Positions 12,763 through 15,207 of a stretch of 15,207 bases of DNA are shown here, in pieces. A model generated the notes under the pieces. It saw only the letters and a list, made by a program, of their open reading frames with translations, did not search any database and was not told where the DNA came from. This stretch comes from Actinomycetota bacterium (GTDB lineage: Bacteria > Actinomycetota > Actinomycetes > Nanopelagicales > Nanopelagicaceae). The number at the start of each line of letters is the position of its first letter. The first letter of the stretch is position 1. The stretch is from positions 1-15,207 of the forward strand of contig JAPLBI010000016.1 in NCBI GenBank assembly GCA_026392815.1, written 5' to 3'. Position numbers and translations under genes: made by a program.

Positions 12763-14870
12763 TGACTACCGAAATCAAATTACCTGAAGGTGCGCCAGAA
12801 GAAGTTGTCACCAACGCACTTGTCCGCGATGTTGATCTAACTCCATTTGGTTTTACTGGCTCGCTAGCGTTGATTACCTTAGATAACGGACTTGATCACA
12901 CGCGTCCCAATACCTTCGGCGCTCAGTCACTTATAGCCTTGAATGCTGCGATCACCGATGCAATTGGCCGCTCCCCTGCTGCAATTGGCATTATCGGAAA
13001 GCCCTTTATCTTTGCTGCAGGTGCCGATCTTTCAGCGCTCTCATTTCTTTCAGAGCGCTCTCAATCACTTGCTATCGGAAAACTTGGCCACGATGTATTT
13101 CGTCGCCTAGATGAATGCGGAGTTCCTACCTTTGCATTTATCAATGGTTTAGCGCTTGGTGGTGGGCTCGAAGTTGGTCTGCATTGCAACTACCGCACTC
13201 TCGCATCAACTGCATTCACTGGATTGCCTGAAGTTTTCTTGGGGCTTGTCCCGGGTTGGGGTGGAGCGACAATTCTGCCGAAGCTAATCGGACCAGAGCG
13301 CGCTATTCAAGTCATCATGCTTAACGCGCTAAATAACAACACCATGATGAAGGCTAAAGATGCGTTATCACTTGGAGTTGTGGATGCAGTCTACGAACCA
13401 GCCGATTTCCTAGAGCGCTCTGTCTCATTTGCAGCAAAAGTCTTAAGTGGTGCAACTAAGGTCGAACGTAAAGATTATTCACAAGATCCGACATGGGATG
13501 CCGCGCTTGCTACAGGTAAGGCTGCAGCCCTTAAGAAATATGGCGGAGCAGAGATCGCATCTCCTATGCGCGCACTTGAACTTATCGCGGCAGCTCGATC
13601 CAACACCCGTGGTGCAGGATTCGATGCTGAGGATAAAGCACTTGCTGATCTAACAATGTCTGATCCACTTCGCGCATCTCTATATGCATTTAACTTGATC
13701 CAGAAGAAGCGCAAGAAAGTTGAGGGCGCACCTAAGCCAGCGCTCGGCCGAAAGGTAACCAAGGTCGGTGTTGTTGGTGCTGGGCTTATGGCATCTCAAC
13801 TCGCTCTGCTCTTGCTGCGAAACCTTAAATGTCCAGTCGTTATGACCGATATTGATCAAGAACGTGCCGATAAGGGCGTTGCTTGGGTGAAGAACGAACT
13901 CGCAAAGTTGGTAGAAAAGAAGCGCATGAGCGAAGAATCTGCGCGTCGCCTTTCACTGCTAGTAAGCGGTTCTGCTGATCAGAGTTCTTTCGCTGGTTGT
14001 GACTTCATTATTGAAGCAATCTTTGAAGAGCTATCTCTTAAGCAAGAGCTATTTAAGAAGCTCGAAACCATCGTCTCCCCCGAATGTGTATTGGCCACCA
14101 ATACCTCATCGCTCTCAGTTGAACGCATGAGCGAAGGGCTAAAGAACCCAGAGCGGGTAATTGGCTTCCACTTCTTTAATCCAGTTGCTGTGATGCCACT
14201 TCTTGAAGTTGCACGAACCTCAAAGACAGATGATGCAACAACTGCAACCGCAGTTAGCGTTGGTAAAGAGTTAAAGAAGACGATGATCATCTGTAAGGAT
14301 GCACCGGGCTTTGTCGTCAATCGCTTGTTAACTCGCTTCATGGGCGAGGTAACAGATGCGGTAGATGAAGGAACCTCACCAGAAGTTGCAGATAATGCAA
14401 TGCGCAGCATCGGTTTCCCAATGTCGCCATTTGAACTTCTCGATTTGGTTGGCCCAGGCGTTGCCTTGCATGTCTCTGAAACCTTGCATGATAATTTAGG
14501 CCCGCGCTATCGCATCTCACCAACTATGCAAGCGATGGTCGATGCCAAGGTTCGCAACTTCTACATCAAGGGCGCTGATGGAAAGTTCAGCGCTAACCCT
14601 GAAGCAGTTGCGTTGATTAAGCAGGGCGATAAAGCATCAACTGCCGAGCAAGTACGCGATCGCGCACTTAACGCTTTGGCAACTGAAGCACGCATGATGC
14701 TAGATGAAGGCGTTGTCTCATCAGCTGCTGAGATTGATCTCTGTATGTTGATGGGTTCCGGTTGGCCGATGCATCTCGGCGGAATCTTGCCTTATCTAGA
14801 TCGCGAAGGAATCAGCGAAGCGGTTTGCGGTCAGCGCTTTCATGCACCGGGTATTGCATCTCTGCCATAG
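12762..14870 (+). CDS. fadB: Fatty-acid oxidation multifunctional protein (enoyl-CoA hydratase / 3-hydroxyacyl-CoA dehydrogenase)
   Basis: 702 residues, usual length for the alpha subunit. The N-terminal crotonase domain (about 1-270) has the oxyanion-hole stretch GKPFIFAAGADLS, then LALGGGLEVGLHCNYRTL and LPEVFLGLVPGWGG carrying the two catalytic Glu positions. The 3-hydroxyacyl-CoA dehydrogenase domain starts near 325 with the Rossmann motif KVGVVGAGLMAS, followed by NTSSLSVERM, the catalytic-His motif GFHFFNPV and CKDAPGFVVNRLL. C-terminal dehydrogenase repeats run to the end. It hydrates trans-2-enoyl-CoA and oxidises the L-3-hydroxy product with NAD+. The start at ATG 12762 overlaps the original fadA stop by one base (TAATG), so fadA and fadB were a coupled pair. 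With fadA broken, fadB would need a thiolase from elsewhere. No frame damage is seen in fadB. Its 3' end overlaps the convergent dxs by 59 bases. Confidence 0.93.
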   Translation: MTTEIKLPEGAPEEVVTNALVRDVDLTPFGFTGSLALITLDNGLDHTRPNTFGAQSLIALNAAITDAIGRSPAAIGIIGKPFIFAAGADLSALSFLSERSQSLAIGKLGHDVFRRLDECGVPTFAFINGLALGGGLEVGLHCNYRTLASTAFTGLPEVFLGLVPGWGGATILPKLIGPERAIQVIMLNALNNNTMMKAKDALSLGVVDAVYEPADFLERSVSFAAKVLSGATKVERKDYSQDPTWDAALATGKAAALKKYGGAEIASPMRALELIAAARSNTRGAGFDAEDKALADLTMSDPLRASLYAFNLIQKKRKKVEGAPKPALGRKVTKVGVVGAGLMASQLALLLLRNLKCPVVMTDIDQERADKGVAWVKNELAKLVEKKRMSEESARRLSLLVSGSADQSSFAGCDFIIEAIFEELSLKQELFKKLETIVSPECVLATNTSSLSVERMSEGLKNPERVIGFHFFNPVAVMPLLEVARTSKTDDATTATAVSVGKELKKTMIICKDAPGFVVNRLLTRFMGEVTDAVDEGTSPEVADNAMRSIGFPMSPFELLDLVGPGVALHVSETLHDNLGPRYRISPTMQAMVDAKVRNFYIKGADGKFSANPEAVALIKQGDKASTAEQVRDRALNALATEARMMLDEGVVSSAAEIDLCMLMGSGWPMHLGGILPYLDREGISEAVCGQRFHAPGIASLP

Positions 14871-15207
14871 TCGAATCTTCCAAGCTCGAAGTCGAGTGGG
14901 AACTATTCCACTCGACAATGCTTCTTGCGATGCTCTGCGCGGTAATTCCGAGATCGTTCATGATCTCAGAGCGCTTGGAATGCTCAATGAACTCCAGTGG
15001 AATACCGATTGAGTGAATAGGCGTAGTCAGCCCAGATTCACGAAACATTTCAGAGATCGAACTTGCAATACCGCCGTGCTTAATTCCATCTTCTAGAACA
15101 ACTACGCTCTTATATCGCTGGGCAATTGTGACAAGTGAGACCGGAAGTGGCTTAACCCAGCGCGGATCGATAACCGTTACGCCAACGCCTTCGCGATAAG
15201 CCATTGA
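14812..15207 (-). CDS. dxs: 1-deoxy-D-xylulose-5-phosphate synthase, C-terminal part (gene runs off right edge)
   Basis: 131 codons in frame to the window edge; the ATG at 15204 is an internal Met, not the start. The segment is the C-terminal (domain III, transketolase-C-like) part of DXS: GVGVTVIDPRWVKPLP, VVVLEDGIKHGGIASSISEMF, IGIPLEFIEHSKRSEI and LGITAQSIARSIVEW are characteristic. DXS joins pyruvate and glyceraldehyde 3-phosphate with thiamine diphosphate, the first step of the MEP isoprenoid pathway. After the usual end of the family near VEW there is a tail of about 31 residues (Ser-rich, then MAEMQYPVHESADRKPLR), which runs through the hairpin at 14891-14916 and 59 bases into the end of fadB on the other strand. 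The stop is TGA at 14814-14812. Confidence 0.93.
   Translation of the reverse strand, partial: SMAYREGVGVTVIDPRWVKPLPVSLVTIAQRYKSVVVLEDGIKHGGIASSISEMFRESGLTTPIHSIGIPLEFIEHSKRSEIMNDLGITAQSIARSIVEWNSSHSTSSLEDSTMAEMQYPVHESADRKPLR
14891..14916. terminator. Hairpin between convergent fadB and dxs, possible bidirectional terminator
   Basis: Arms GTCGAGTGG (14891-14899) and CCACTCGAC (14908-14916), perfect 9 base pairs, extendable by two more pairs past a bulged G. It begins 21 bases after the fadB stop. There is no T-tract on either side (AATGCTTC follows on the plus strand), so it is at best a weak or factor-assisted terminator. It also encodes VEWNSSHST within the dxs reading frame. Confidence 0.5.

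Noticed and set aside
13052..13421. Two copies of the 10-base palindrome AGAGCGCTCT in fadB (13052-13061 and 13412-13421)
   Set aside because: Both fall in coding sequence over common Glu-Arg-Ser codons and have no symmetric context; likely chance.

Overview
The window looks like chromosome of a small-genome, fairly low-GC actinobacterium (roughly 45-50% GC by eye). The freshwater acI / Nanopelagicales type is the best guess; this is an inference from gene content and style, not a database match. Actinobacterial markers are a PimB'-type phosphatidylinositol-mannoside mannosyltransferase, a FadD15-type acyl-CoA synthetase, a DUF3000 protein followed by an HRDC ribonuclease D, and a RipA/RipC-like NlpC/P60 hydrolase. 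No tRNA, rRNA, CRISPR, insertion sequence or phage gene is visible. The longest gap between genes is about 110 bases.

Left part (1-5981): the start of an unidentified gene runs off the left edge on the minus strand. Divergent to it is a small acidic hypothetical gene, which meets the glucokinase gene (glkA) tail to tail. glkA is downstream of an SRPBCC-domain gene. Divergent to that pair is a three-gene operon: a FadD15-type synthetase, an unusual histidine-kinase-like ATPase with no phospho-acceptor histidine, and a NarL/FixJ response regulator. These three are joined by two GTGA start/stop overlaps. The operon converges on pimB.

Middle part (4830-8653): a minus-strand cell-envelope cluster (CxxC small protein, secreted NlpC/P60 peptidoglycan hydrolase, pimB), a compact RibD-C/DHFR-like reductase on the plus strand, and an EamA/DMT-type membrane transporter on the minus strand. 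From memory, SRPBCC, fadD15, pimB' and NlpC/P60 are also neighbours in mycobacteria (Rv2185c-Rv2190c region). The two regulatory genes inside that block here are then the noteworthy addition.

Right part (8735-15207): DUF3000, ribonuclease D, an orphan EfeU/FTR1 iron permease, the beta-oxidation pair fadA-fadB, and the C-terminal end of dxs running in from the right edge. fadA is broken: about 26 codons appear to be missing and the frame shifts at 12480/12481, while fadB is intact.

Two layout habits stand out. First, nine genes that lead a transcription unit have a TANNNT -10-like hexamer 6-8 bases before the start codon, as expected for leaderless mRNAs. Second, all four convergent gene pairs overlap (4, 8, 4 and 59 bases), two of them by sharing a palindromic stop tetranucleotide (TTAA, CTAG). 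Several perfect inverted repeats sit on or near promoters: upstream of efeU, between the SRPBCC and fadD genes, and upstream of fadA. They are candidate operators.
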